Source: Guadua angustifolia | Taxonomy: Eukaryota; Streptophyta; Magnoliopsida; Poales; Poaceae | NCBI GenBank assembly: GCA_036346375.1 | Contig: CM070504.1 | Location: 8,863,890-8,927,889 of the forward strand | DNA length: 64,000 bases | Reading direction: 5' to 3' | In this document: positions 21,678 to 32,860 of the stretch, piece after piece | Position numbering within the stretch: the first letter of the stretch is position 1 | Layout: each line of letters starts with the position of its first letter | The notes under the pieces: generated by a model | Database searches by the model: none | Told to the model about the DNA's origin: nothing | The model's input: only the letters and a program-made list of their open reading frames with translations | Translations under genes and position numbers: made by a program

Positions 21678-23599
21678 ATGGAAAGGTGAGTAGTGGTTAA
21701 CCAATAATTTTTCCAATTCTCTATTTTGTGGGTTGTGGTACATGCACCGATTTTGATTTATGCTCCAATGTCTTGCAGGTACAAAGTGATAAGGAGATAG
21801 GCGATGGAACTGCGGAAATGTTTTTAGGGCTTACAAGATAGAAACAAATGAAATTGTAAGTGCAAGAATTCTCTTTTGGTAACACTGTTTGTTTGGATCA
21901 TGTTACTTGTTTCGTTTAAAAGTGAGTTAGAGGGCATCACCAAGTAATAACATTTTCTACTTCATTCCGGATGTACTACAGATTTGAGTTTTCACCTTTT
22001 TCTGAGTGAGGAGCCATTATTATTAAACTTTGTTGACACATATAGATATACTGAATTTGCAGACTAATGATTAATTATTTTCTTGGCTACATCCAGGTTG
22101 CTGTTAAAAACATGAAGAGAAAGTTTTACCAATGGGAAGAATGCATTAGTTTGCGAGAAGTAAAGGTATTTTCTTTTGTCGGTAATGGATATGTCATATA
22201 TGTGATCAAACGATACTGTTTTGCAAGTTTTTGCTTAACACAGAACCATCCTTCTACAGGCCCTCAAGAAACTAAATCACCCTAACATTGTGAAGTTGAA
22301 GGAGGTGACGATGGAAAACCATGAGTTGTTCTTCATTTTTGAAAACATGGTTGGTGATTACTATGTAATTGCGGCACACTGCTATGATCTTGTAGATTTT
22401 TTTGTTCCAATTCCTGCTAAAAACTATACTGGCACGAACCTGCTCAATTTTCAGAGTCAAATAGATAATATGCATGGTTTACATATTACATGCATCTCAG
22501 TGATAATTTTTAGTGTGTGTGTGCTCGTGGGCATTTATTTTGAACATACATTATGTTAATTTGTGTGTATTCTTCACTAGATGGGTCATCAATACCATTA
22601 TATGTGCTTAGACGCCATTTCTTTACTTGTTGGCGAGAGATGAGAGATCCAAGCTTCTTTTATCGCCTAGAGCTTTGAGTTTCTCTAAGTCGCCTATTCT
22701 CACATGAAGTTATGTGGTTTTTTATTGCATCTCACGTATTTTTTCCAGGAGTGTAATTTGTACGATGTCATGAGAGAGAGGCAAGCTTCTTTCTCTGAAG
22801 AGGAGATACGGAATTTTATGGTCCAAATATCGCAAGGTCTTGCATATATGCATAATAATGGATATTTCCATCGTGACACGAAACCCGGTACTTTTGATGT
22901 ACTATATTCTGTTTGAACTTAGAACTATGTTGTCTCTCTAACAAAGAAAAGCTAATGAACCTTCTTTTTTTAGAAAATATTTTGGTGACAAATGGTATTG
23001 TTAAAATTGTCGACTTTGGGTTGGCAAGAGAAATATCTTCTAATCCTCCTTACACCGATTATGTTGCCAAGAGATGGTGAGTTGCTATTTGAAAAATGCT
23101 CCTTTTATGTATATCCAAGATGTGGCTAACACATCGACAAAATTATCTTGAAAGGTATCGTGCTCGAGAGGTCCGCTGCAATCTTCGGTTTACACACCGC
23201 TATTGGTGATGCCCTTTGTCCTTGTCCCTGCCATTTGTCTGTTTTATTAACCTACCATTTTCTTGGTCTCGTATAGGTGGTTGATTTCACTACCACATTA
23301 TGCATAGAAAGGATTTCCTATTATGTTGCAAATCACCATTTAGCTTATCCCGATCGCTTGTCATATTTTTGATTCTACCCAAAACCTCATAAATTCCCAT
23401 CTCAACAAACACAAATGACATCTTCTTATGCTTTTTCATATAAAATTATTTGTTAGATATTTTGTGTGTTTTATATCTACCCTTATGTGCCTCTACTCTT
23501 GAATGATATCATCATTAATAGATGTGCTTTCACGACATGTGGGTGTTGGTGCAATTTTGGTGAGCTTTTCACATCGTCTCCACTTTTCCCTCGTGAAAG
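21678..23599 (+). pseudogene. RCK/MAK/MHK-like protein kinase (CDKF-4 type), decayed
   Basis: The exons match the N-terminal two-thirds of plant MHK/RCK-family Ser/Thr kinases: 21678-21685 (ATG GAA AG), 21779-21855, 22097-22165, 22260-22349, 22749-22887, 22974-23076, 23155 to about 23205, and about 23532-23599. Recognisable pieces are VAVKNMKRKF with the ATP-binding Lys, LNHPNIVKLKEV, ECNLYDVMRERQ, the HRD loop, VDFGLAR and FTSSPLFP. Damage: two single-base deletions in exon 2 within the glycine-loop region; HRDTKP for the expected HRDLKP; ARE for the APE triplet; a deletion after it; frame loss in the last exon. The C-lobe is absent. Introns are retained, so this is a DNA-level copy, not a processed one. 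It may be cargo of the Helitron-like end at 25026. Confidence 0.85.
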
Positions 23600-24994
23600 G
23601 TATGTAAAAATCTTGATGTTTTGGCCTTTTGGGTACCATAATTCTATTGCTTCGCAGTTCTCTATATTAGGTATGTATTGTCAAGTAATTTATTGCACTG
23701 TGGTCCGCATATACACTTGTCTCGCTTACCCATGTTTTAGTTAGAACAATCACACTTTTGATTTCTGTTAAAGTGAATTTTATTTGTCATGTTAATGATT
23801 AGTCATGTTTCGGTTTATGGATAATCGCCTTTGAAATTTTGCAGTTTTACTCTACGCTTTTAGACTTTTAGTTTCGATTTTGAGACTGTAAAACTGCAAT
23901 TGTTTTGGAATATTACTCCATCTTGTGATTATTCTCTTCATCCTTGAATTGATAACGAAAAATATTCTCTTCAAATATTTAGGATTAATTTATTAGTGCA
24001 AGAGGATGTATTATCTAAAGTAGTAGTGTGCTAATCATTACGTGACATATTTTGAGAAAGGTTATCCATTTAGTATTTGAGGTTTTTGTTAGCCTATTTG
24101 GGAATTTTTGTAGTATCACCTCTTTTGACCTACTGGTATGCTTGACAGGCTCTCCGGTTCTCGAATATTTGCTCTTGGTGCTCTGCTCCACATGGATTTA
24201 TGAGAAACAGCGCTACAAGAATTGCTAACTCATTCAGAGTCCTGCATGATGAATGGAATAGGAAAAAAAACTTCTTTATGCTATTAACAATCTCATGTTG
24301 GTCTACTTGATGCAGAGAAGGAAAAACACATTCCAGGTTGGAAGATGTCACTTTGTTGTGGTACCAGTTTTGTTTATTCTTCATCGACTTGTCTCGCAAA
24401 GCAGTGCAGAGTTGTTTGTATTTGGCAAGGAGTGAGGTTGGAAACTATAGGTACATCTATACATTCAAGATCATATAGCCAATGCCTAAGGTACTATTAA
24501 TAGGTGAATCCGACATGCTTTGGCACGATGGTTGCAATCAACATCGTGAAGCCCATCTAGCTCAGAAAACACATAAGGTTCATCACTAGCTTTGTTATTG
24601 GTTTGAGATATATCTTAATAGAAAGAATTTCTGTTAGAGGCGGTCACTAATCCTATATAAGTTGAAATAGCATAGCCAGCATAAATTTGCAATGTTGATT
24701 CATTGGTTGCTGATTGTAGACTTGTGAGAATTGTATATATATATATTTTTATGGATGGCCAAATATTTGATAAAATCTTGTTTCTTCCCAATTTTTCAAC
24801 CTGCTATCGAATATATTAATTGGCATTGAAGGATGTGAACAATTGCGATGTTACTTTATGCGCTTGTTTATGCAATCAACGATATAATAACTCTCTGTAT
24901 CTTTCTTTTGTGCTTCTATCATAATCACATCTTACTACACTTGATTACCAAAACATATAACACATTTTGCTTATTTGAATTGTATTACTAAATA
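23600..24994. other. Sequence downstream of the kinase relic
   Basis: Exons for the missing C-lobe would be expected here but are not recognisable. The minus-strand frame at 24130-24399 shows no domain. The sequence is AT-rich with a TATATATATA run near 24736. Confidence 0.4.
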
Positions 24995-25026
24995 TCGCCG
25001 TAGCGTTAGCACGAGCATTATGCTAG
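24995..25026 (+). mobile_element. Helitron-like 3' terminus
   Basis: CGCCGTAGCGTTAGCACGAGC is followed by ATTATGCTAG, and the next base is T. This matches a plus-strand Helitron 3' end: a GC-rich imperfect hairpin about 10 bp before CTRR, inserted 5' of host T. It closely resembles the independently supported Helitron end at 9002. The partner 5' end was not found. Confidence 0.5.
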
Positions 25027-25198
25027 TTAGGTTTTATGTATCAGCCTGATTGTGTGAGAAATCAGTTTGAAGGGCGTCTTTCTTCCAAGTTCCTACTGGC
25101 AAGCATTCTGGTTTTGGATCAATTCGTTTCCCATCTTTCTGGCAAGCATTCTGGTTTTGGCTTTTTGTTATGAAATGTCAGGGCGTAAGGTTGTTTTC
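25027..25198. other. Short spacer with a 22-bp direct repeat
   Basis: CTGGCAAGCATTCTGG and the bases after it occur at 25096 and 25139, 43 bp apart. No gene was found. The LTR-element copy starts abruptly at about 25199. Confidence 0.5.
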
Positions 25199-26595
25199 AG
25201 CAAATTTTGGCAAAAATGATTCAAATGAAGTCCGAATGATTTGAAACTTTCCAGAAATGAACTTTGGACTAATTAGAAGGTTTTGCAAAAAGAATTTTCT
25301 CAAAAACAATTTTATTTTGAAAGATATGGCAATTTGCGCTTTGAGGCATAAAAGGAAATTGATTCTCACGAAAAGCCTCAAAATTCAATTCAATTTGGAT
25401 TTCATGCAATTTCAATTTTCATGGCTTAGATTGGTGTATCAAGAATGTTTCTAGCCAAGATTTATATTGAAATCCAACTTGAATGCCAACAATTTAGCAT
25501 AGTGCTAGAATAGGCTATTTTGGATTAAATCAAATCGTTTTTGAGCCAAATTAGATTTCAACATATAGTTTTTCAATTTGAAAGCTTGTAAAACATTTGA
25601 AATACTTAATAGAATACTTTTTCAAATCTTTTCGCAAATTTGGGTCTTTTAAATATGAATTTTGACTTTTGACCTAAATAGTCCAAATAAAGAAGCAATA
25701 AGAAACCAAGTCAAATTAAATTAACACAAAACTTCAAATTTAGCATGGGGTAAGATATAGAGATTTGAATTTTGTGTATGAGTCTAGAATACCATTTTGA
25801 ATAGAAATTCTACACAAGAATTGATCCAAATGGAGAAACTCACTAAGTGCAATAGTATGACCATTATGGGTCAAGTATAGTTTTTCGGCGAGTTTCAAAA
25901 TCGAATATCTTTTGATAGGTTGGTCTTTTGAACATCTTTTGAATACGAAAGTTGTTAAGAATGACCAACTCTAGGATTTTCATTTTGGAATTATTTTCAA
26001 AATCCTTTTACTTTTAATTTTATGAAAATTATAAGTTTAAATCCAAAACAAGATACTAGTAACTAGCTTTTGGAGTTAAAACTCATTTTCTTTTCAAAAT
26101 AGATTTTGTGAAACCAAAACCTTTGAAAAACATTTCAAAAGCATTTGTATACATTTTAAACTAGTTTTTCACAAGATTAGTAATAGTATATAAAGATTTG
26201 ACTTTTAGCTAAAAGGTTTGATTTTGAATATATATATATGCACTTATATTAATATGGGCACACGTAGGGATGTGATACACATGAATATGAATTAACACTC
26301 CCCCTAAATGTGCCACTTTCTAACTTGCTCAAGATTGCAATAAGAGAATAGATAAGAGGCGAGAGCAAGTAGCCATAACAAGTAATCTAAATTGATTTTC
26401 ATTGATATTGCAATATAACCTACACAAGGCTATAAGATATGATAGTAATCAATTTTAAATGCTTGTTACCGAGATGGCATTGGCTTATGATGGACATGAT
26501 TGTCTTCATGCTTGACACCACTTGTAGACGAATATAATCCTTCTCCTCTTGAGTGAGCAAGCGTCCAATCCATCTCAATATCACCTAAAAATCTT

Positions 26596-28329
26596 TTAGG
26601 CGATTTTTGGTACCCAATCTTTGTTGGGTCCGACAATGTTAGTCACAATAGATTTAGGAACCCAAATGGTCCTAATTTTAACATTATTGAATTGACTAAC
26701 ATGACTAGGAATAGTTTTGCGATTACCATTCCTCCTAAGCAACGTATTTGGATTTAAGTGAGAGGACTTAGGAGGGCAATGATATTTAGCAAAGCTATTT
26801 CTAGTTTGATCTCTTCTAAGCATGTGATAATCATTATAGTAAGAACGCTTAGAGGATCTAGCATTTCTAGCAAATGTTTTGCTATTGTTATTTCTCCTAA
26901 GCATTATATTAGAATTGTTTTGTGTAGGCTTAGGAGTCCTAACAAATTTAGCAAACCCATTTCTAGATTTACTCTTCCTATGCAAATTAATATCATTTTG
27001 AGCCGGCATAGGGGACTTGACTAGCTTGGCAAACACATTGCCATTCTTGTCCTTCCTAAGCAAATAATTTTCATTAATAAGAATAGGCTTAGGGGTAGTA
27101 CCTTTGGGACAATCCTTACCGAAATGTCCCTTTTCCCGACAATTGAAGCATGTCACGCTATTTGGCCCTCTCTTGACCGATTTGACTTGCTCCTTGCCGT
27201 CTTGCCTCATTGTTGGTGTTGTGGCCTTGTTATCCACTTGATTAGGGCACACGGAGACGAGGTGGCCCTTCTTGTTGCATGCGAAGCATTTGATTGTCTT
27301 CGTGTGTCGCGCATTATGCCTCGTCTTGCTATTCTCCTCTTGGAGTTGTAGCAAGTCTCGCTTATCTTGAGGCGCCCTTGGCTTGCTCAAGATTTCGTCG
27401 AGGAGGGCTTTTCCTTTAACGCACCTCTTCAAGTCATTTTCCAATTTAATGACTTGGGCCTTGAGCTCATTATTTTCCTCTACAAGATTTTCATCCAAAG
27501 ACATAGAGGAACTAGAAGCAAATTTATTAGAGCAACAAGGTGCATCAAGTAAGTCTTCACAAGAGGTGGACATGTCAATTTTTGATGAAATATTAGAATT
27601 TACATCTAAGCATGGCATTTCATCAATTAAATCACATGTGATTCCTATATCCACCTTAGACTTATAAATTTCTTTGAGAAGGAGGGATTCATGATTTTCT
27701 TTAAGCATATTATAATCACTTTGAAGTGATTCATGTTCAAGCTTTAAAATCTTATATTTTGTTTTCTCCTTCCCAAGATAATTATTTAGCTCCTCTAACA
27801 TATCCATCAAATCATCATAAGAGGGCTCATCTTCATTTTCATTTACCTCATTTTTACCTTTAGCCATGAAGCAACGAATTCTTGATGGAAGTGAATATCC
27901 GTCGTCGCTTGAGGCGGAGGTTGAGGTTGATGGAGATGTCGGTTCATTGCTTGATGTTGATGTTGAAGGATCATCAACCGACATTTCTCCCTCAATACAA
28001 TCCTCAATTGTTGTGGATGATTCAAATAATTCTTGAAGCTTGATCCATATTTCATGAACGCTTGAGAGGTTGCATATGAGATTAAATATTTCTACGCTCA
28101 CAACACTAAATAAAACGTTAGTAGCTTGAGCGTCGAGATGTAGACATTTCTCCTCTCCTTTAGTTGGAGCAATATTATTTAGTGGAGAAGAAATGCCGAC
28201 ATCTACGATCCACCATATTTGTGGGCTCATGGATTTAAAATGATTAATCATAAATATTTTCCATGAAGCATAATTAGAGCCATCAAATATATATGAATCG
28301 GTGGAGTGCACTAAACCTCTATTTGTCAT
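26596..28329 (-). CDS. Retroelement Gag with two CCHC zinc knuckles, 577 aa
   Basis: This is the structural Gag of a Copia-like element, packaging element RNA into particles. The N-terminus (1-110) resembles the plant UBN2/DUF4219-type Gag (YIFDGSNYASWKIFM). An acidic, Ser-rich linker follows, then a coiled-coil-prone segment (about 170-320). The zinc knuckles are C348-C351-H356-C361 and C394-C397-H402-C407. The basic tail (420-550) has five 26-27 residue repeats of the LLRR-x5-FAK type. The start lies about 60 nt below the LTR, just past the PBS. The frame is fully open, unlike the second copy. No protease or pol follows in any frame, so this is a Gag-only product. Confidence 0.9.
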   Translation of the reverse strand: MTNRGLVHSTDSYIFDGSNYASWKIFMINHFKSMSPQIWWIVDVGISSPLNNIAPTKGEEKCLHLDAQATNVLFSVVSVEIFNLICNLSSVHEIWIKLQELFESSTTIEDCIEGEMSVDDPSTSTSSNEPTSPSTSTSASSDDGYSLPSRIRCFMAKGKNEVNENEDEPSYDDLMDMLEELNNYLGKEKTKYKILKLEHESLQSDYNMLKENHESLLLKEIYKSKVDIGITCDLIDEMPCLDVNSNISSKIDMSTSCEDLLDAPCCSNKFASSSSMSLDENLVEENNELKAQVIKLENDLKRCVKGKALLDEILSKPRAPQDKRDLLQLQEENSKTRHNARHTKTIKCFACNKKGHLVSVCPNQVDNKATTPTMRQDGKEQVKSVKRGPNSVTCFNCREKGHFGKDCPKGTTPKPILINENYLLRKDKNGNVFAKLVKSPMPAQNDINLHRKSKSRNGFAKFVRTPKPTQNNSNIMLRRNNNSKTFARNARSSKRSYYNDYHMLRRDQTRNSFAKYHCPPKSSHLNPNTLLRRNGNRKTIPSHVSQFNNVKIRTIWVPKSIVTNIVGPNKDWVPKIA

Positions 28330-28374
28330 CCTTTTTACTCTCTAGACGGTTAAGCCTAAAATGAGAGTGACCGT

Positions 28375-28389
28375 GGCTCTGATACCACT
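28375..28389 (-). promoter_or_regulatory. Primer-binding site, unit 1 (tRNA-iMet)
   Basis: The minus strand reads AG then TGGTATCAGAGCC directly after the LTR end CCCTACA. It is complementary to the 3' end of initiator tRNA-Met, the standard Copia primer. Confidence 0.92.
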
Positions 28390-28989
28390 TGTAGGGTCGA
28401 GGATGCGCCTAGAGGGGGTGAATAGGCGTTTTACAAAATTCGATCGCTCACTAAACAATTCGCTCTAATACACCCCTAAGTCAAAACCTAATCAAGATCA
28501 ATGCGGAAGCGATAATCTAGGTTTTGACAATTAAGGCCTAAATCAACTAGGCTCACTAGTGCACTAACGAAATTATGTCTCTACACAAGAATTGCTATAT
28601 TGAACAAATAATTAATACTAAGCAATTCTAATTACAATCAAGTAATTGAACAATATACAATAAATGTAAATACTTGAAAGTAAAGGAGACAAGAGGCAAA
28701 CGATGTTTTTCCGTGGTGTTCGGAGACTTGCCAGTCTCCCCTAGTCCACGTTGAGGCAAGCCCACACTTGGACCGGCTCCCGCTCGAGCACCCGCCTCTT
28801 TCCACTAGTCGTGGTTTTTCACGCTCGCGCGTAGGCTCAACCCGAACCTTCACAAGCTTGCCGGGGCTTCTCACACCTTGAGAGCTCCCGCGCACGACGC
28901 CTACGCCATCTAGGAGTCGGCAACCTCCAAGAGTAATAAGCCGCTCCTCGCTTGAACTTCACCGAGCACAACGAATGCGCTCCCGGTGA

Positions 28990-30265
28990 TCACCTCGTGC
29001 AACACATGCACCAAGGCCTCTCTCAAATGCAACACATGCACAAGAGGCTCTCAAACCCACTCCTAATTGCAACACATGCAATTAGTTCACTCTTTAGCTC
29101 AAAACTCAAATGTGAGTGTGCAACACATGCAACACCTCACCCAAACACTCAACCAAGCCAAGAACCTCATTTAAGCCCCCAAGGGGTCTATTTATACCCC
29201 ACCAAAGAAAACTAGCCGTTGGGGCAAAAGTACTGAAATTCGGGCAGAGAGGCCGGTCATACCGCACTGGGCCGGTATGACCGCTCCTCACAAGCCAACG
29301 GCTAGAAAAATAGTCACAGACGAAACCCGGTCATCTGCGCCCTTGGCGCAGATGATCAGACTCACCATATGACCGCAAGCACCCCCGGTCATACCGCACC
29401 ACCTCAGCGCCAAAAAAAACACTCCTCTGGAAAAAACATGCCGCTCAGGGGCCGGTCATACCGCCGCCGGTATGATCAAGATGGGGGGTCATCATCACCG
29501 CCGCAGACTCGGACACCGATTTTTCGCGATCTTTTCACCAAAGAGCCAAACACTATTCCTTGAGCCATTTAGAGGATCAACACATGATCATACACTCGTG
29601 CAAAACACATTTGCACCAATTTAATCCATGCTCAAAGAATTTCTACCAAATTGCAAAAACACATTTCGCAACCAACTCAAGATCTATTTGCAAAACGATA
29701 CAAATCAAACTCGAGTTTATGAGATTAATTCCCTAGCCATGTGAAGGTCAACACGAGACCCACTCAACTTGCCAACACCGTTGCAAGCCCTACTCACATG
29801 CTCTCGAATTCGGACTCATAAACCTCGGTTTATTCGACAACGATCTTGCAAATAACGCGATAAACACATTTCATGCTTGAGCACTACTCTTTGCAACACA
29901 TGCAAAAGTCTAGCTCCAAGCAACATCAAATCAAGAGGTATGAACTCTCTAATTGCAACACATGCAATTCTCTAGTTCCATGCAACACCAAAACCAAACA
30001 TCAACTAAAACCAAATCACACGTATGAGCTCTTTACTCGCAACACATGCAAGCCTCTAGCTCCATACAACCACACAAATACCGAATGATGCTTGAGCTCT
30101 CTCCTTTTGCAACACATGCAAAACTTAGCTCCAAGCAACCACAAGATTTTGAAAGATTGTTTTGAACGAAACCAAAACATGAAGCTTCAACATCCGCAAC
30201 ACATGCAAAAGTGAACTTCACGCAAAATCCAACGCATAAGTTTAACCCATTCGCAACACATGCCA
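28990..30265. repeat. Dispersed GCAACACATGC motifs in the LTR
   Basis: GCAACACATGC occurs about ten times: near 28999, 29029, 29068, 29119, 29893, 29954, 30039, 30108, 30196 and 30252. Related AACACATGATG/AACACATAATGG forms lie near 29571, 30334, 30683 and 30830. Spacing is irregular (30-90 bp within clusters), with the cluster gap near the TATA box. The inverted LTR at 58826 has the same motifs. Confidence 0.85.
29188..29196 (-). promoter_or_regulatory. LTR TATA box
   Basis: TATAAATAG on the minus strand within the LTR, in a GGGTATAAATAGACC context. It is conserved in the truncated LTR copy at 37106-37114. It probably sets the start of the element's genomic RNA. Confidence 0.65.
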
Positions 30266-31543
30266 AATGGTTAACCCTCATGCAAAAACCAAATCAAAAT
30301 ACGATTTGAGCTCGAGTGAACGCGGAATGAGATCACCAACACATGATGAAGCTCAAGCTAGGAAACAACCCCTCTTAATAGCACGGCGATAAAAACCTTA
30401 GACTCAAAGACTACAAAATCCTTAGCCTATCTAATTATACCTTCGCCACATCAAGCAATCCCCTTTGGGGTCTTTATGATCATCGCTTTGATACTCCCCC
30501 GGGATCATCACTCGACTCCACTTCTTTGACTTCGGGATCTTCTCTTGATGCCCATGAACTCATGATGCCGTCCTTGTCTCGTTCTCATCATCTCATCCAT
30601 CTTTGGACCTAACTCAATCACAACTCATACAAATAGTTAGTCCAAGATGCATGGTTGTCTCAATTATCTCTTGCACTCCATTAACACATAATGGATGCCT
30701 TTAGATCAATTGAGCACAACCTAAATCAATTTGAATGATTTAATTGTGCCTTAAGTACAATAATGCAACTCATGCTTTATTATACTTAAGAACTATTCAT
30801 TTGTCCTCAATTAATCACGGAACACCATCAACACATGATGAAGTGTTCTTTAATAATTAATTAAGACAAATGAACTCAATTTAAATTATCATTTAAATTG
30901 ATATGAGTATATGTTAACTACACAAGTTTTCATATACTCATGTTGATGAAAAGTAATGATCCATTATATGTAAGCTATATGGAAATGATCATTACTCTAA
31001 GTCATCAACTATAGAATAAACCCCACATGTATATGTGCATAAGTATGATTGACTTGGATATAATATGCACATATTCAATTTGATTGCATTGGAGCATATC
31101 CTATAATTCCACGAGTATACTATAACTAGGCAATTCAAATATATACTCAAGGATTTAGTTTCTTTGTCTTGATCCTTATATGTGTCAATAAAGAATAGAT
31201 CAATACAAAGAGACTTTCAAGTTAAACTACAAACTCCCCCTAAATATGTGCATCCATGTAATATATGGATTGAGGAACATAATGCACATTTGTGGTTAGT
31301 ATAATGGGGACATTCATATTTCAACTTGACTCCAAAGTATGCAACTAATACTAGAATGAATATGCAAACATACCTTGGGTTTTCCATTTTTCAATGCGAT
31401 GAGACTAATCAAAGATATTCTAAATAAACAAGTTAGTCTCGATATAAGATTTGTCATTAATAACAAAATCACATTAATGGATAATCACAATATTAGATTT
31501 GTCATTAACACCAAAACCATAACTAATGAAGGTTGAACTTACA

Positions 31544-31557
31544 ATCTCCCCCTTTTT
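31544..31557 (-). promoter_or_regulatory. Polypurine tract of unit 2
   Basis: The minus strand reads AAAAAGGGGGAGAT immediately before LTR start TGTAAG. It is the expected plus-strand primer for reverse transcription and fixes this LTR boundary. Confidence 0.9.
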
Positions 31558-31696
31558 GGTGATTAATGACAAATCCAAGCTTAATAAGCACATTTGGATT
31601 AAAATTAACATATCGAGAGAATTTAAGCCATTTGAATGCATATGCATATTTTAAACAATATAATCATTGACAATTTTTGAATGCATATGAGAATCA

Positions 31697-31920
31697 ATTC
31701 TCCCCTTTAATCATGTTTAGCTCCCTTTTTAAACCAAATGATATTAAGCTTCCTAATTCTCCCCCTTTTGGCATTAAACACCAAAAATGGAATTCAAAGA
31801 TGATTTCTCTATTTAAATATTCTCTCTTTGGCAAATATTTTTCCTTTTAAATATTCTCCCCTTTTTAATTATCTCTTTTTAAGCTCCTAATTCTCCCCTA
31901 TTTAATTATCTCCTTTTAAT
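31697..31920 (-). repeat. Cluster of PPT-like tracts
   Basis: On the plus strand ATTCTCCCC(C)TTT-like tracts occur near 31698, 31756, 31853 and 31889, with weaker versions near 31721, 31819 and 31908. On the minus strand these are AAAGGGGAGAAT purine tracts similar to the true PPT at 31544. Confidence 0.6.
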
Positions 31921-32289
31921 GAAGGTCATACAAGTTTTGAAATAAACACTTATGACCTTGGCAATGAATTAAGATTTCAAACCAAATAGAAACTTGAAGG
32001 GTCATTCAAGAAGTAGAACAAGTTTTTATTTGAAGTATGGTCTAAAAATAAGGAAAACTCGAAAAGAGACCATATTTGGGTTTGTGGATGCCACTTGTAA
32101 AATTAATCTCAAGGGCTTGCTTGAAGATCCAAAAGAAATGAGCATTTTCAAATTTTTGATTTAAGAACAATGCTCAACTAGATATTTTCCTCTTTTATGA
32201 ATTACAACTCATAAATACTCTCACACAGAGAAATCTTAGGCGGTTGAACTTACAATTTTAGCTTGCGAGGAAAAATCTTAATCAAGAAT

Positions 32290-32860
32290 TTCGGTATCGG
32301 AGTAATACTACAAATAGACAATGAAATACCACTTGTAGGAAATAATTGAATTTAACGATACCACTTTAAAAAGGAATTCAAATAATCACGGATATCACTA
32401 GAAGAAAAGAACAATAAGATCCATGATACCACTTGGAGAAAAGAAACAACTCAATGATACCGCTTGTAAGCATATGGAATGAATAAAAGCTCAATTGATA
32501 CCACTTAGGATCAACTCACAAAGAATTGATACCACTTGAAGGAAATATCGATAACATTGATGGGTATCAGAGCAATAAAATCAAAGCAATATATACTTAC
32601 GGGTATCGAAAGAGAGCAAAGCTCAAGAAGAATCAATAAAATCACAAAGATTTAGTATCAGAGCAAAATAAAGATATGATATCACTTGGAAGCCAATAAG
32701 TGCCCAAAACTTGGTATAAATAAACTCCCCAAGATATTCAATGAATGAATCATGGAGTTATTTGCATTTGAATTGCACAAGTTTTGTCTTTTCAAAAGAT
32801 CAAGTGAAAATCACTCTTTAGTTCATTTAAAGTGCTCACAACTGATACCACTTGAAAATG
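32290..32860. repeat. Array of PBS-like motifs
   Basis: About a dozen variants of GATACCACTTG (complement of the PBS context CAAGTGGTATC) or of the direct form GGTATCAGAGCAA occur near 32293, 32324, 32356, 32390, 32423, 32453, 32495, 32525, 32562, 32601, 32653, 32676 and 32841. Both orientations are present. They match the bases straddling the real LTR/PBS junction, including the LTR-side ACTTG, not just the tRNA-complementary part. Confidence 0.8.

Larger units (their letters stand above)
25199..28389 (-). mobile_element. Gag-only Copia-like retroelement, unit 1 (3'-truncated)
   Basis: In minus orientation: PBS (28375-28389), gag (28329-26596), then about 1.4 kb of noncoding DNA cut off at 25199. 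The same sequence recurs at 33123-36311 with an offset of about 7922-7924 bp and near identity. The unit lacks protease, integrase and RT, so the family is non-autonomous. Its upstream LTR is 28390-31543. Confidence 0.85.
28390..31543 (-). mobile_element. Complete shared LTR, 3154 bp
   Basis: On the minus strand it runs TGTAAGTTCAACC (31543) to CGACCCTACA (28390), with TGTA...TACA ends. A PBS follows one end and a purine tract precedes the other. It therefore serves as the 3' LTR of unit 2 and the 5' LTR of unit 1. It contains a TATAAATAG box at 29188-29196, clusters of GCAACACATGC, and CCGGTCATACCGC motifs near 29250-29470. Open frames within it are not coding. Confidence 0.92.

Noticed and set aside
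28990..30265. CRISPR-like array of GCAACACATGC
   Set aside because: The motif is short and irregularly spaced, inside a plant LTR; no CRISPR context exists in this genome.
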